This document shows, one piece after another, positions 42,391 through 42,498 of a DNA stretch of 42,498 nucleotides. The translations under genes and the position numbers were made by a program. Origin of the DNA: Aquimarina algiphila (GTDB lineage Bacteria > Bacteroidota > Bacteroidia > Flavobacteriales > Flavobacteriaceae); the NCBI RefSeq assembly GCF_007489275.1, contig NZ_VLNR01000060.1, positions 1 to 42,498 on the forward strand. The letters run 5' to 3'. Position 1 is the stretch's first letter. Each line of letters starts with the position of its first letter. The notes beneath the pieces were generated by a model. It ran no database searches and was not told the DNA's origin. It saw only the letters and a program-made list of their open reading frames with translations.

Positions 42391-42498
42391 TTAATATTAA
42401 TTTTTAGGTTGTTTATATTTCTGTTGAATTCAAACCTATTGATATATTGAATAATGGTCATTGCTGTGATCTTTGATAAGATTCTATTTTTAAATCCC

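Larger units (their letters stand above)
42234..42498. other. Gap at the right window edge, with two repeat copies
   Basis: No gene seen. Two copies of the dispersed 22-bp repeat lie here, about 120 bases apart and in the same orientation; the rest is AT-rich. Confidence 0.5.

Overview
The window is chromosomal DNA of a marine-type Flavobacteriaceae bacterium (Bacteroidota), possibly close to Aquimarina; the genus is a guess. The pointers are low G+C, few Shine-Dalgarno sites, promoters with the Bacteroidota -7 box TAnnTTTG, a secreted enzyme with a type IX secretion (T9SS) C-terminal signal, and families typical of the phylum (DUF5686, DUF5916, DUF2723, SCxx-type lipoproteins). No rRNA, tRNA, CRISPR array, transposase or prophage was found.

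Layout. 1-2030 (minus): a compact envelope-stress-like operon of YbjN-like protein, PspA, YbjQ, a 43-residue membrane protein that is easily missed, and a GRDP-like protein whose 3' end runs into a dispersed repeat. 2130-3114: an XRE/S24-like regulator preceded by several TTAGC/GCTAA boxes. 3181-5304 (minus): a secreted GH5 endoglucanase with CBM6, an unrecognised domain and a T9SS tail. 5981-9471: katG, an ankyrin protein and an unknown gene. 9472-10397: gene-free, probably decayed. 10398-11015: a metzincin lipoprotein.

11120-15534 is the most distinctive part. A 21-bp tandem repeat resembling a LytTR operator precedes a periplasmic protein built of ten 34-residue SDHY repeats. A LytS-type histidine kinase, a degenerate kinase paralogue lacking the phospho-accepting His, and a LytTR response regulator follow. 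It looks like a self-contained signalling system that I do not recognise as described.

15613-27591 (minus) is mostly housekeeping: asnS, an MMPL/RND-type exporter, a DUF5686 outer-membrane protein, and the translation cluster rplM-rpsI-rpsB-tsf-pyrH-frr with internal terminators, a possible S2 leader and a good promoter. Two of the gaps here, and the gap at 9472-10397, carry a shared element (GGGG..CCCC..TA..GGGTATT). Next to two copies is a promoter-like sequence that leads, without an ORF, to an intrinsic terminator; these are small-RNA or regulon candidates.

27874-38872 carries a DUF5916 outer-membrane protein, a serine hydrolase lipoprotein, a collagen-like lipoprotein, a small lipoprotein, polA, a membrane metallophosphoesterase, a thioredoxin-fold protein with no active-site cysteines, and a NodB deacetylase. 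38925-42233 is a DUF2723 membrane glycosyltransferase. Copies of a 22-bp repeat lie near both ends of the window.
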